Below, in pieces: positions 17,332-25,724 of a stretch of 64,000 nt of DNA (positions are counted from its first letter, which is position 1; each line of letters starts with the position of its first letter). The notes beneath the pieces are model-generated. The model had not been told where the DNA came from and did not search any database. It worked only from the letters and a program-made list of their open reading frames with translations. This DNA comes from CASICS01 sp045564455 (GTDB lineage Bacteria > Pseudomonadota > Gammaproteobacteria > Magnimaribacterales > AG-339-G14): contig JBJLHG010000001.1 in the NCBI GenBank assembly GCA_045564455.1, positions 280,865 to 344,864 on the forward strand. The letters are read 5' to 3'. The position numbers and the translations under genes are program-made.

Positions 17332-18222
17332 ATGATCACTAAGAGACTACAATTTATTCCCATCTTTGCTACATGCATCGGCGGAAGCTTAATTGGCTTA
17401 GCTCCAATCTTTGTAAGAGTTAGTGAAGTTGGACCATCACTTACGGGGTTTTACCGATTTCTATTTGCTACAGTACTTATTTTTACTTTTGGAATAATCT
17501 CAAAAAGACTAAAATCCTTTTCACTTAAAAATACTTTATTAATAGGTCTTCCAGGTTTATTTTTTGGTACTGATATAGCGCTTTGGCATACTTCGATTAC
17601 ATATACATCCATTGCGCATGCAACATTGTTTGTAAATACTGCTCCACTATATATTTGTTTGCTTGGATTTATTTTATTCAATGAAAGACTAAACAAACTA
17701 TTTCTAGTTTCCTTGGTAGTCTGTTTTGTAGGTATTTTTGTACTTCTTTCTAGTAATTCTAATTTTTTTGATGAATCAGGAAAATTAGGTGATGTCCTTT
17801 CATTTATTGCTGCCTTTTTTTATGCCTGTTACCTTCTGTCAATTAATAGATTTTCAAAAAATATAGATACTTTTAATCTTATTTTTTACTCTTCTTTATT
17901 TGCATGTATACCTCTTGGAATTGGAAGTCTATTTGAATTGGAAAAAATTTTTCCAGATTCTGTGTATGGTTGGATGAATTTCTTGGGCCAGGCAATCTTT
18001 GTCCAAATCCTAGGTCAAGGATTAGTTATTTATGGCCTTTCAAAAATTAGACCACAACTATCCTCGTTACTTTTGTTATTTCAGCCAATAACAGCAACAA
18101 TATTAGGAGTATATTTTTTTACAGAGACGCTATTAATTGAACAGGTTATAGGTGTTATTATCTTACTGATAGGTATTTATTTAGCAGGCTTAAGCGAGAG
18201 ATTAAAAGACAAAACCTCATGA
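17332..18222 (+). CDS. EamA/DMT family transporter
   Basis: A 296-residue integral membrane protein with ten predicted hydrophobic segments arranged as two EamA repeats. Typical blocks are the first helix with GLAPIFVRVSEVGPSLTGFYRFLFA, LHTSITYTSIAHATLF, and in the second repeat QILGQGLVIYGLSKIRPQLSSLLLLFQPITATILG. DMT transporters move small metabolites, often amino acids, out of or into the cell; the substrate cannot be read from sequence. Its stop overlaps the next start (ATGA), so it is the first gene of the acyl-CoA catabolic operon 17332-21945 and may carry a related substrate. Confidence 0.9.
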   Translation: MITKRLQFIPIFATCIGGSLIGLAPIFVRVSEVGPSLTGFYRFLFATVLIFTFGIISKRLKSFSLKNTLLIGLPGLFFGTDIALWHTSITYTSIAHATLFVNTAPLYICLLGFILFNERLNKLFLVSLVVCFVGIFVLLSSNSNFFDESGKLGDVLSFIAAFFYACYLLSINRFSKNIDTFNLIFYSSLFACIPLGIGSLFELEKIFPDSVYGWMNFLGQAIFVQILGQGLVIYGLSKIRPQLSSLLLLFQPITATILGVYFFTETLLIEQVIGVIILLIGIYLAGLSERLKDKTS

Positions 18223-19985
18223 TTAAAAAATCAATAAGAATAGCAAACTGCAGTGGTTTTTATGGTGATAAATTAGCCGTAGCTAGAGAAATGGTTGAAG
18301 GCGGACCTATAGACGTGCTTACCGGTGATTATTTAGCGGAATTAACCATGACTATTTTATATGGTCAAAAAATGAAACGAGGTGAAGATCACGGTTACGT
18401 TGGAACATTTATTAAGCAATTTAGGGATGTTGCCAAATTAACCGAAGAAAAAAGAATAAAAATTGTTACTAATGCTGGCGGCTTAAATCCCGCATCTATG
18501 GCTTCTGCGATTCAAGATATAGTTAAGGAATTAAATTTAAATTTAAAAGTTGCATACATTGATGGCGATGACTTAATGCCAAGAATAAATGATTTTTTTA
18601 GAGATGGTGAAAAATTAATAAATATTGATAAAAATATGCCTTTAGATTCTTATGATAAAAAGCCGATTACTGCAAACGCATACTTAGGAGCTTGGGGAAT
18701 TAAAGAGGCTCTAAATAACGGAGCAGATGTTGTAATTTGTCCAAGAGTAACAGACGCAGCAGTGGTAATAGGCCCTGCTGCATGGAAGTATAACTGGTCC
18801 CGAGATCAATATGATGAATTAGCAGGAGCTTTAGCTGCCGGACACATAATAGAATGTGGTGCTCAAGCAACTGGAGGCAATTATTCTTTTTTTCAAGAAG
18901 TTCCATCGTTTGATAACATTGGCTATCCAATTGCAGAGATATACGAGGATGGAAGTTTTGTAATTACAAAACATGAAAATACTGGAGGCCTTGTTTCTGT
19001 AGGAACAGTAACGGCTCAATTACTTTACGAAATTGGCTCACCTGCTTATTTGAATCCAGACGTTATAGGGCATTTTGATACTCTAAAAATTACTCAGGAA
19101 TCAGAAAATAGAGTTCTGGTAACAAACAATAGAGGTAGCAGTCCCACTAATACCCACAAAGCTTGTATTAATTTAGCTGGAGGGTATAGGAATGGTATGG
19201 AATTGTTATTAACTGGCCTGGATATTGAAGAGAAAGCATCTTTAATTATCGACCAAATATTTAAATCAGTGGGCGGTCAAGGTCAATTTGATAAAGTTGA
19301 TATTCAATTACACAGAACAGATAAAGAAAATGCTAAGTCTAATGAAGAGGCTCAAGCCTATTTAAGAATAGACGTCATGTCTTCAAATCCTGATTTAGTT
19401 GGTAGATTATTCAACGCAAAGATTATTGAGCTAGCTTTAGCAAATTTTCCAGGATGGACAGGAAGAAGCGGAGTCGTGCCAAATGGCCCATTTATCGAGT
19501 ATTGGCCAGCACTTATAGACAGTAAATATATCAAAGAATACATGCATTTAGGTGGAAAAACTGTAGAAATTATCCCCACAAGTCAGCTTGATTTTGAAAA
19601 TAAGTATTATCAAAAAGATCCTTATAAAATAAAAGAAATTGAAATATCCGAAACAAAAAATGAATATTTTGGAAAATTATTTGGAACTCGATCAGGTGAT
19701 AAAGGAGGTTGCGCTAATTTAGGTGTTTGGGCAAAAGACGAAGATGCTTATGCTTTTTTATATGAGTTCCTTTCAGTTGATAAATTAAAAGAATTATTAC
19801 CAGACTTATCTAAATATAAAATTGATAGATACGATCTGCCCAATATTTATTCCTTAAATTTTTACATACATGGAATTCTTCAGGAAGGCGTTTCTTCATC
19901 AACAAGGATGGATGGACAAGCTAAATCTCTAGGCGAATATTTAAGATCTAAAAAAATAGATATCCCAAATCAACTAGTAGGTTAG
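18219..19985 (+). CDS. AtuA-like protein (DUF1446)
   Basis: A 588-residue protein starting IRIANCSGFYGDKLAVAREMVEGG, the hallmark of DUF1446/AtuA proteins, followed by LTGDYLAELTMTILYGQKMKRGEDHGYV and GGLNPASMASAI. The C-terminal part (from about residue 480) holds the small AtuA-like domain with GTRSGDKGGCANLGVW. AtuA is encoded in the acyclic terpene utilisation cluster of Pseudomonas; its exact reaction is not settled. Here it lies between a transporter and an enoyl-CoA hydratase, with a biotin-dependent carboxylase on the opposite strand, the same set of partners as in atu clusters. It overlaps the transporter by four bases. Confidence 0.88.
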   Translation: MIKKSIRIANCSGFYGDKLAVAREMVEGGPIDVLTGDYLAELTMTILYGQKMKRGEDHGYVGTFIKQFRDVAKLTEEKRIKIVTNAGGLNPASMASAIQDIVKELNLNLKVAYIDGDDLMPRINDFFRDGEKLINIDKNMPLDSYDKKPITANAYLGAWGIKEALNNGADVVICPRVTDAAVVIGPAAWKYNWSRDQYDELAGALAAGHIIECGAQATGGNYSFFQEVPSFDNIGYPIAEIYEDGSFVITKHENTGGLVSVGTVTAQLLYEIGSPAYLNPDVIGHFDTLKITQESENRVLVTNNRGSSPTNTHKACINLAGGYRNGMELLLTGLDIEEKASLIIDQIFKSVGGQGQFDKVDIQLHRTDKENAKSNEEAQAYLRIDVMSSNPDLVGRLFNAKIIELALANFPGWTGRSGVVPNGPFIEYWPALIDSKYIKEYMHLGGKTVEIIPTSQLDFENKYYQKDPYKIKEIEISETKNEYFGKLFGTRSGDKGGCANLGVWAKDEDAYAFLYEFLSVDKLKELLPDLSKYKIDRYDLPNIYSLNFYIHGILQEGVSSSTRMDGQAKSLGEYLRSKKIDIPNQLVG

Positions 19986-19989
19986 CTGC

Positions 19990-20784
19990 ATGAGTGATAA
20001 TAAATTAAGTTTGGAAGGGTTAAATTTTAAAGCAACTAAGTTAGATATTCTTAATAATATTATGACAATAACTTTAAATCGACCTGAAAAGAAAAATGCC
20101 CTAAATAACGTGATGATGAATGAAATCTGCTATGCATTGGCTTATGCAAAGCAAGAGAGGTCAATAAGAGTAATAATAATTGCAGCAGAAGGAGATATTT
20201 TTTGCGCAGGGGCAGACCTCAGAAGAGAAAAATCAGAATCAAATGTTCCTGAATTAGAAGGAGCAAATGACATAAGTATCTTGCTAAGACATCTATATAA
20301 ACCTGTTATATGTAAAATTCAGGGTTCTGTCTTGGCGGGCGCATTATTGATGGTTACAAACTCATCTCATGCTGTGGCTGTAGAAGAAGCAAAATTTTCT
20401 GCTCCAGAAATTTTAAGAGGATTATGGCCGCATATGGTAATGGCCGGATTATTTAGAGTTATGCCTAAAAGAGCAGGGCTTGATTTTGTAATGCGTGGTC
20501 AACCTATCGACTCAAAAAAAGCAGAAGAGTGGGGTTTGATTAATAAATCTGTAAAAGCTAACAAACTTAGCTCTGAAGTTGATGATTTGGCAAAAGAACT
20601 AGCTAGTTTAGCCCCTGGGACCATGCAATTTGGTCTAGAAGCATATGAAAAACAAGATGCATTAGCTTTTGATGAAGCTTTACCATTTTTGCAAAAGCAG
20701 ATTGCTAAAACTTTTGAAGGTCCAGATGCAAAAGAAGGCATTGCTGCATTTCTAGAAAAAAGAAAACCAAATTGGGATGAATAG
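19990..20784 (+). CDS. Enoyl-CoA hydratase/isomerase family protein
   Basis: A 264-residue crotonase-fold enzyme. MTITLNRPEKKNALNNVMMNEI is the N-terminal signature, IIAAEGDIFCAGADL is the CoA-binding/oxyanion loop, and KPVICKIQGSVLAGALLMV carries the second oxyanion glycine. The residue pattern at the catalytic helix (SAPEILRGLWPH) lacks an obvious pair of glutamates, so hydratase, hydrolase or lyase activity cannot be told apart. It starts four bases after the AtuA-like gene. AtuE-type enzymes act after the carboxylation step in terpene and leucine degradation, which would fit the convergent carboxylase. Confidence 0.9.
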   Translation: MSDNKLSLEGLNFKATKLDILNNIMTITLNRPEKKNALNNVMMNEICYALAYAKQERSIRVIIIAAEGDIFCAGADLRREKSESNVPELEGANDISILLRHLYKPVICKIQGSVLAGALLMVTNSSHAVAVEEAKFSAPEILRGLWPHMVMAGLFRVMPKRAGLDFVMRGQPIDSKKAEEWGLINKSVKANKLSSEVDDLAKELASLAPGTMQFGLEAYEKQDALAFDEALPFLQKQIAKTFEGPDAKEGIAAFLEKRKPNWDE

Positions 20785-20799
20785 ACTTAAAATTTTTGT

Positions 20800-21945
20800 A
20801 TGCGAGTATTAGCGCTAGGAGGCAGTGGTGGTATGGGTAGATTCTCTTCCTTTGCGATCTCTGCTTTTCAAAATATATCAAAAGTTACCATAGCTGATTT
20901 AAATGAGAATAATGCAGTTGAATTTGCTAAAAACTTTGATGATCGTTTCGAAGGCATCGGTCTAGATGTTTCCGATATAGATAAGCTTGAAAAAGTTATG
21001 AAAGATCATGATGTAGTTATGAATACAACTGGTCCATTTTTTAAATATGGCGTTTCTATTTTAAAGTCTGCTATCAAATGCAAATGCCATTATTTTGATA
21101 TTTGTGATGATTGGGAACCTACAATAGAAATGCTTGAGTTAAGTGATGAAGCATTTAAAAATGATGTAACTGCAATAATTGGATTAGGCGCTAGTCCCGG
21201 AATTAGCAACTTATTAGGTCTCAAAGCTATTAATGAGTTAGACACGGTTTCTTCAATTATTACTGGATGGGATATGAGTAGTGCCATACCAGAAGACGAG
21301 TCATCACAAGCAGGAACTAATGCTGCAATGGAACACGGCCTACAGCAAATAACAGGAGAAATAAAAGTCTATAAAGATGAAAAGTATAAAATGACTAAAC
21401 CTCTGGAAAAAATTAATATCCATTATCCAGGGCGAGGAAAGCATAATGTTTATGTTTTTGGTCATCCAGAAGCAGTATCTTTTCCTCATCATTTTAGAGA
21501 TTTAAAAGAATCATTAAATGTTTGCCATGGTAGCAGTGAAAGGGATATCTATGTACTTAGAATTTTACGATGGCTTGTTGATAAAAAATTAATTAGTTCA
21601 AATCGAGGAGCATATTTTTTAGAATGGCTGGAAAGAAAATTAGGTGCGCCTTCTGAAGAAAAACAGATTAAAGGATTACCAGCAATATATGGTTTAGCAA
21701 CTGGCATTAAAAATGAAAAGACTGCATCTGTAGCAGCAACTTTGTCGGTTGAGGATTTAATTAGCACCTCTGGTATGGGAGAAGCAACGGGGTTCCCTCT
21801 TGCATTTGGACTTAAACTCTTTTTAGAAAATAAGATAACTCAAAAAGGAGTTTTCGCTCCTGAAGGCGGCGCTATAAATCCTGATGATTTTTTTCCATTA
21901 ATTGCTGATCATCCAATAGAGATATCAAGATCCTGGGAGATTTAA
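20800..21945 (+). CDS. Saccharopine-dehydrogenase-like NAD(P)-binding oxidoreductase
   Basis: A 381-residue protein with an N-terminal Rossmann fold: VLALGGSGGMGRFSS (GxGxxG type), IADLNENNAVEF after the second strand, and DVVMNTTGPF typical of the saccharopine dehydrogenase superfamily. LGLGASPGISNLL follows (about residues 128-136). The C-terminal half has GRGKHNVYVFGHPEAV. The substrate is unknown; proteins of this superfamily act on amino acid-like or acyl substrates. It is the last gene of the operon and shares a four-base TTAA overlap of stop codons with the convergent carboxylase gene. Confidence 0.8.
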   Translation: MRVLALGGSGGMGRFSSFAISAFQNISKVTIADLNENNAVEFAKNFDDRFEGIGLDVSDIDKLEKVMKDHDVVMNTTGPFFKYGVSILKSAIKCKCHYFDICDDWEPTIEMLELSDEAFKNDVTAIIGLGASPGISNLLGLKAINELDTVSSIITGWDMSSAIPEDESSQAGTNAAMEHGLQQITGEIKVYKDEKYKMTKPLEKINIHYPGRGKHNVYVFGHPEAVSFPHHFRDLKESLNVCHGSSERDIYVLRILRWLVDKKLISSNRGAYFLEWLERKLGAPSEEKQIKGLPAIYGLATGIKNEKTASVAATLSVEDLISTSGMGEATGFPLAFGLKLFLENKITQKGVFAPEGGAINPDDFFPLIADHPIEISRSWEI

Positions 21946-23861
21946 TCAACAACTACTAAAGTCGTCCCGTTTTCTACTTGTTCGCCTCTCTCTACTAAGA
22001 TCTCTGTTATCTTGCCATCGGCAGGCGCTGAAACTTTATGTTCCATTTTCATTGCTTCTAAAATAAGAAGAGTATCTCCTTTTTTTATGCTAGTTCCTTT
22101 TTTAACTTTTATCTCTGCAACCTTTCCTGGCATTGGAGCTACTAAACCACCTTCTATTTCAATTTCTTCAGCTAATTTAAATTTTGGAAGAATATTAAAA
22201 AGGATATCTCCTTTGTGTGTATGAACTAAAAGTTTTTCATTTTCGAGCGTTATTTTAGATCTATATCTAACATTTGATATTTCTATATCAATAAAGTTTT
22301 TATTCCAATCAAAGATACTTAAATTTTTAATATTATCAGTAATGAAACTACCATTTCTTTGAGACTTGTATCTGATATGTATCTCATTATCGTTATAATT
22401 AAATTTTACTTCTTGATAGGGTAGTCTTCCATTATTCCAGCCAGAGCTAATATTCCTTAAGACATTTGCCTCGTTTCTATTTTTACCTTGAATCCACATT
22501 GCACCCACTGTTGCATAATTTTCTATCTCTTCGTTTGTTAAATTTATATTAGAATCCAGTTCAACTCTATTAATAAAATCAGTAGTAGTATTACCTGCTA
22601 AAAATTCTTCAGATCTTAAGATTGAAACCAAATAATCTCTATTGGTTTTCATCCCGCCGAAATGACTGTTCTGTAGTGCTAAAGCTAATTTATTAGCTGC
22701 TTCAGTTCTCGTCTCCCCAAATGAAATTACTTTAGCTAGCATTGGATCAAAATTAGAAGTAATGACAGATCCTCTCTCAATACCAACATCCCATCTTACA
22801 AGAGGGTCATTTGCAGGCTCGAATGCAATTAATTCTCCAGTAACCGGAAGAAAATCATTTCCAGGATCCTCAGCATAAAGCCTTACTTCTATTGAGGAGC
22901 CAAAGAAATCAATATCTGATTGGCCATATCCAAGTTCTTCGCCGTCAGCAATTCTTAATTGTTCTTTTACTAAATCTATGCCAGTGACTTCTTCAGTAAC
23001 CGGATGTTCTACTTGCAGTCTTGTATTTACCTCCAAAAACCAAAATTCTTTCGTTTTTTCATCCACCAAGAACTCCACAGTTCCTGCAGAATCATATTTA
23101 AGTTTTGATGCTAATTTAATTGCTGCTTCACCCATAGCAAATCTCATTTTCTCATCAACCATTGGAGAAGGTGACTCTTCTAAAACTTTTTGATGCCTTC
23201 GTTGTATTGAGCATTCTCTTTCTCCGAGATGAATTATATTTCCATGAGAATCACCTAAGATTTGTATTTCTATATGTCTTGATTTTGCTATATACCTTTC
23301 TAGAAAAACTCTTTTATCACCAAAGCCGCCTTCAGCTTCACGTTCAGCAGATTTAATAGCTTCTTTAAGATCTTTAGATTTTTTTACAATTCTCATGCCT
23401 TTTCCACCGCCACCAGCAGCTGCTTTAACAAGAATGGGATAGCCGATGGTTTCTGCTTTTTTCTGATCAGAAGTCATTGGTAGAGTAGGGACATTAGCTT
23501 TCTCAGCTAATTCTTTTGCCGTCAATTTATCTCCCATTTTTTTTATAGCATTTGCAGAAGGACCAACCCATTTAATTCCTGCTTTTTTAACCTGATTAGC
23601 AAAAGTTGCATTCTCTGAAAGAAAACCATATCCAGGGTGAATAGCGTCTGCCCCGGAATTTATTGCTATCTCAATTATTTCTTTTGCATTTAAATAAGAA
23701 TCAGAAAGTTTGTAAGCCTGATCAGATTCTCTTACGTAAGGAGAAGATCTATCTGCTTCAGTATAAATAGCAACACAGCTAATCCCCATATCATGAGCAC
23801 TTAGCATTATTCTGCTAGCAATCTCTCCTCTATTTGCAATAAGGAGTTTTTTTATTGTCAT
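21942..23861 (-). CDS. Acyl-CoA carboxylase alpha subunit (biotin carboxylase plus biotin carrier)
   Basis: A 639-residue protein joining three parts: a biotin carboxylase domain with KLLIANRGEIASRIM, the ATP-grasp loop AAAGGGGKGMRIV and HPGYGFLSEN, QRRHQKVLEESPSP and EVNTRLQVEHPVTEE; a linker region of about 100 residues; and a C-terminal biotinyl carrier domain with EAMKMEHKV, whose lysine is the biotin site. This is the alpha subunit form of methylcrotonyl-, geranyl- or propionyl-CoA carboxylases. The adjoining beta subunit and AtuA-like operon favour an AtuF/LiuD role, but the substrate is inferred. The ATG overlaps the stop of the beta gene by four bases. Confidence 0.94.
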   Translation of the reverse strand: MTIKKLLIANRGEIASRIMLSAHDMGISCVAIYTEADRSSPYVRESDQAYKLSDSYLNAKEIIEIAINSGADAIHPGYGFLSENATFANQVKKAGIKWVGPSANAIKKMGDKLTAKELAEKANVPTLPMTSDQKKAETIGYPILVKAAAGGGGKGMRIVKKSKDLKEAIKSAEREAEGGFGDKRVFLERYIAKSRHIEIQILGDSHGNIIHLGERECSIQRRHQKVLEESPSPMVDEKMRFAMGEAAIKLASKLKYDSAGTVEFLVDEKTKEFWFLEVNTRLQVEHPVTEEVTGIDLVKEQLRIADGEELGYGQSDIDFFGSSIEVRLYAEDPGNDFLPVTGELIAFEPANDPLVRWDVGIERGSVITSNFDPMLAKVISFGETRTEAANKLALALQNSHFGGMKTNRDYLVSILRSEEFLAGNTTTDFINRVELDSNINLTNEEIENYATVGAMWIQGKNRNEANVLRNISSGWNNGRLPYQEVKFNYNDNEIHIRYKSQRNGSFITDNIKNLSIFDWNKNFIDIEISNVRYRSKITLENEKLLVHTHKGDILFNILPKFKLAEEIEIEGGLVAPMPGKVAEIKVKKGTSIKKGDTLLILEAMKMEHKVSAPADGKITEILVERGEQVENGTTLVVVD

Positions 23862-25492
23862 AGTCTGAACACTCCAAATCCATCTGATCCTTTAACTTCT
23901 TTGTTATTAACGATTGACAAACACATTCCAAGAATTTCTCTTGTATCTCTTGGATCTATAATCCCATCATCACTTAAAACGCTAGTAGCTTTCAAAGCAA
24001 CAGAGCCTTTGTCATGACCAATTTGCTGATTTTTTACTATCTCTGCATCAGCTTTTTCATTAAATTTTAATCCTTTTCTGACAGCTTGCCCTCTTCTAAC
24101 TAAAGACATAACTCCAGCTATTACTTCGCCGCCCATAACAGCTATTTTTGCCGTCGGCCAGAGGAATGTAAAAGAGTTTCCAAACTCTCGTCCAGACATC
24201 GCATAGGTTCCAGCTCCATATGAATTCCCAACAATTACTGTCAGGTGAGGAACATTTGAATTAGATACTGCATTAACTAATTGAGAACCTTTTTTAATAG
24301 AACCATCTTGCTCATACTCTTTTCCAATCATGAAGCCTGTAATATTCTGAAGAAAAACTAGTGGAATATTTCTTTTGTTACACAGCTGAATAAAATGAGC
24401 TGCTTTTTGAGAAGCATCAGGAAAAAGCATCCCATTATTTCCTAAAACTCCTACTGGATAGCCATGTATAGCAATAAAACCACATACAACTGTCGGTCCA
24501 AATAATGGTTTGAACTCCTCAAATTGAGAGCCGTCAGCAATTCTTCCAATTACTTCTCTTATATCAAAAGGAGTTTTTAAGCTTGGCTCAATAAGTCCCA
24601 ATAAATCTTCCTGGTTATAAAGCGGAGATCTAATTTCAAATCTAGGACTTTTTCCTTCTTTATCCCAATTCAAATGAGACATTACTTCTCTTGCAATTCT
24701 TACTCCATCCAAATCATCATCGGCTAAATATTCTGCAAGGCCAGACTTTTCAGCATGCATTTTTGCACCACCAATGTCTTCTCGACTAGATATTTCTCCA
24801 GTAGCCATCTGAACTAATGGGGGGCCACCCAATGCAACATCTGCTTGATCTTTAACAAAAATATTATAATCAGACATTCCCGGTTGATAGGCTCCTCCTG
24901 CAGTTGCAGTGCCAAATACTACAGTTATAGTAGGAATATTTAGTTTTGATAATTCTGTTATTTCATAAAACTGTCTGCCTGATTCTGCAAAATGTGTTGT
25001 TCCTACAGCAGAAGACATACCACCTCTAGGTCTTAGATCTCCTCCGGCCGATTCAACAAATTGAATGAAAGGTATTCTACATTCGCGTGCAATCTGCATT
25101 GCTCTCATCCATTTTTTAACAGAATAAAAATGCATTGCTCCAGCTAATACGGTGGGGTCATTCGCAAATACTATGCACTCAATTCCAGCACTTACACCGA
25201 CACCGGCAACGGCTCCTCCACCTACGGGATAATCTGATTTGTATCCAGCTAAGCTGCTAATTTCTAGGAATGGACTATCTGGGTCTAAAAAATGAAAAAT
25301 TCTTTCTCTAACAGGAAGTTTACCTCTTGCTGCTAATCTTTGATGATGATCTGGACCACCTCCAGCCTCAGCCTCATCAAGAAGCTCATCAATTTCATCA
25401 AGCATGCCAAGCATAGAAGATTTATTATTTTTAAATTCTTTAGATGAGGTTTGTAACTTTGAAATCAAAGGTTGAGATTCTAGTTTGTGCAT
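23858..25492 (-). CDS. Acyl-CoA carboxylase beta subunit (carboxyltransferase)
   Basis: A 544-residue carboxyltransferase of the crotonase-like superfamily. The N-terminal CT half has GGPDHHQRLAARGKLPVRERI, ESAGGDLRPRGGM and GTATAGGAYQPGMSDYN; the C-terminal half has VLGNNGMLFPDASQKAAHFI, FLQNITGFMIGKEYEQDG and NSYGAGTYAMSGREF, plus WPTAKIAVMGGE. These paired blocks bind acyl-CoA and carboxybiotin. The protein resembles the MCC/GCC beta group more than the propionyl-CoA group. It is the first gene of the minus-strand pair and faces tRNA-Val. Confidence 0.94.
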   Translation of the reverse strand: MHKLESQPLISKLQTSSKEFKNNKSSMLGMLDEIDELLDEAEAGGGPDHHQRLAARGKLPVRERIFHFLDPDSPFLEISSLAGYKSDYPVGGGAVAGVGVSAGIECIVFANDPTVLAGAMHFYSVKKWMRAMQIARECRIPFIQFVESAGGDLRPRGGMSSAVGTTHFAESGRQFYEITELSKLNIPTITVVFGTATAGGAYQPGMSDYNIFVKDQADVALGGPPLVQMATGEISSREDIGGAKMHAEKSGLAEYLADDDLDGVRIAREVMSHLNWDKEGKSPRFEIRSPLYNQEDLLGLIEPSLKTPFDIREVIGRIADGSQFEEFKPLFGPTVVCGFIAIHGYPVGVLGNNGMLFPDASQKAAHFIQLCNKRNIPLVFLQNITGFMIGKEYEQDGSIKKGSQLVNAVSNSNVPHLTVIVGNSYGAGTYAMSGREFGNSFTFLWPTAKIAVMGGEVIAGVMSLVRRGQAVRKGLKFNEKADAEIVKNQQIGHDKGSVALKATSVLSDDGIIDPRDTREILGMCLSIVNNKEVKGSDGFGVFRL

Positions 25493-25563
25493 AATTATTT
25501 AAAAGATACAAAAATATGCCTGAAATTTATTGACTTGTCCATTTTGATTTCTTTATCTCTATG

Positions 25564-25569
25564 TATAAT
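25564..25569 (+). promoter_or_regulatory. -10 element (TATAAT) of tRNA-Val
   Basis: TGTATAAT lies 16 bases before the mature tRNA-Val 5' end. No good -35 box at 17 bases is seen; TTGATT at 25544 is only 14 bases upstream of it. Confidence 0.5.
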
Positions 25570-25585
25570 GCAACCTTTAAAATAT

Positions 25586-25661
25586 GGGCGATTAACTCAA
25601 TTGGTAGAGTGCCACCTTTACACGGTGGAAGTTACAGGTTCAAGTCCTGTATCGCCCACCA
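25586..25661 (+). tRNA. tRNA-Val (anticodon TAC)
   Basis: A complete cloverleaf of 76 bases including encoded CCA. The acceptor stem GGGCGAT pairs perfectly with ATCGCCC, the anticodon stem is CCACC/GGTGG with loop TTTACAC (TAC), and the T arm holds GGTTCAAGTCC. The discriminator is A. Confidence 0.97.
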
Positions 25662-25724
25662 TCATTCTTCTAAAATTTTTTAAATTAGTCATTAAATTAT
25701 CACATTTAAGTGATAAATTTGATT

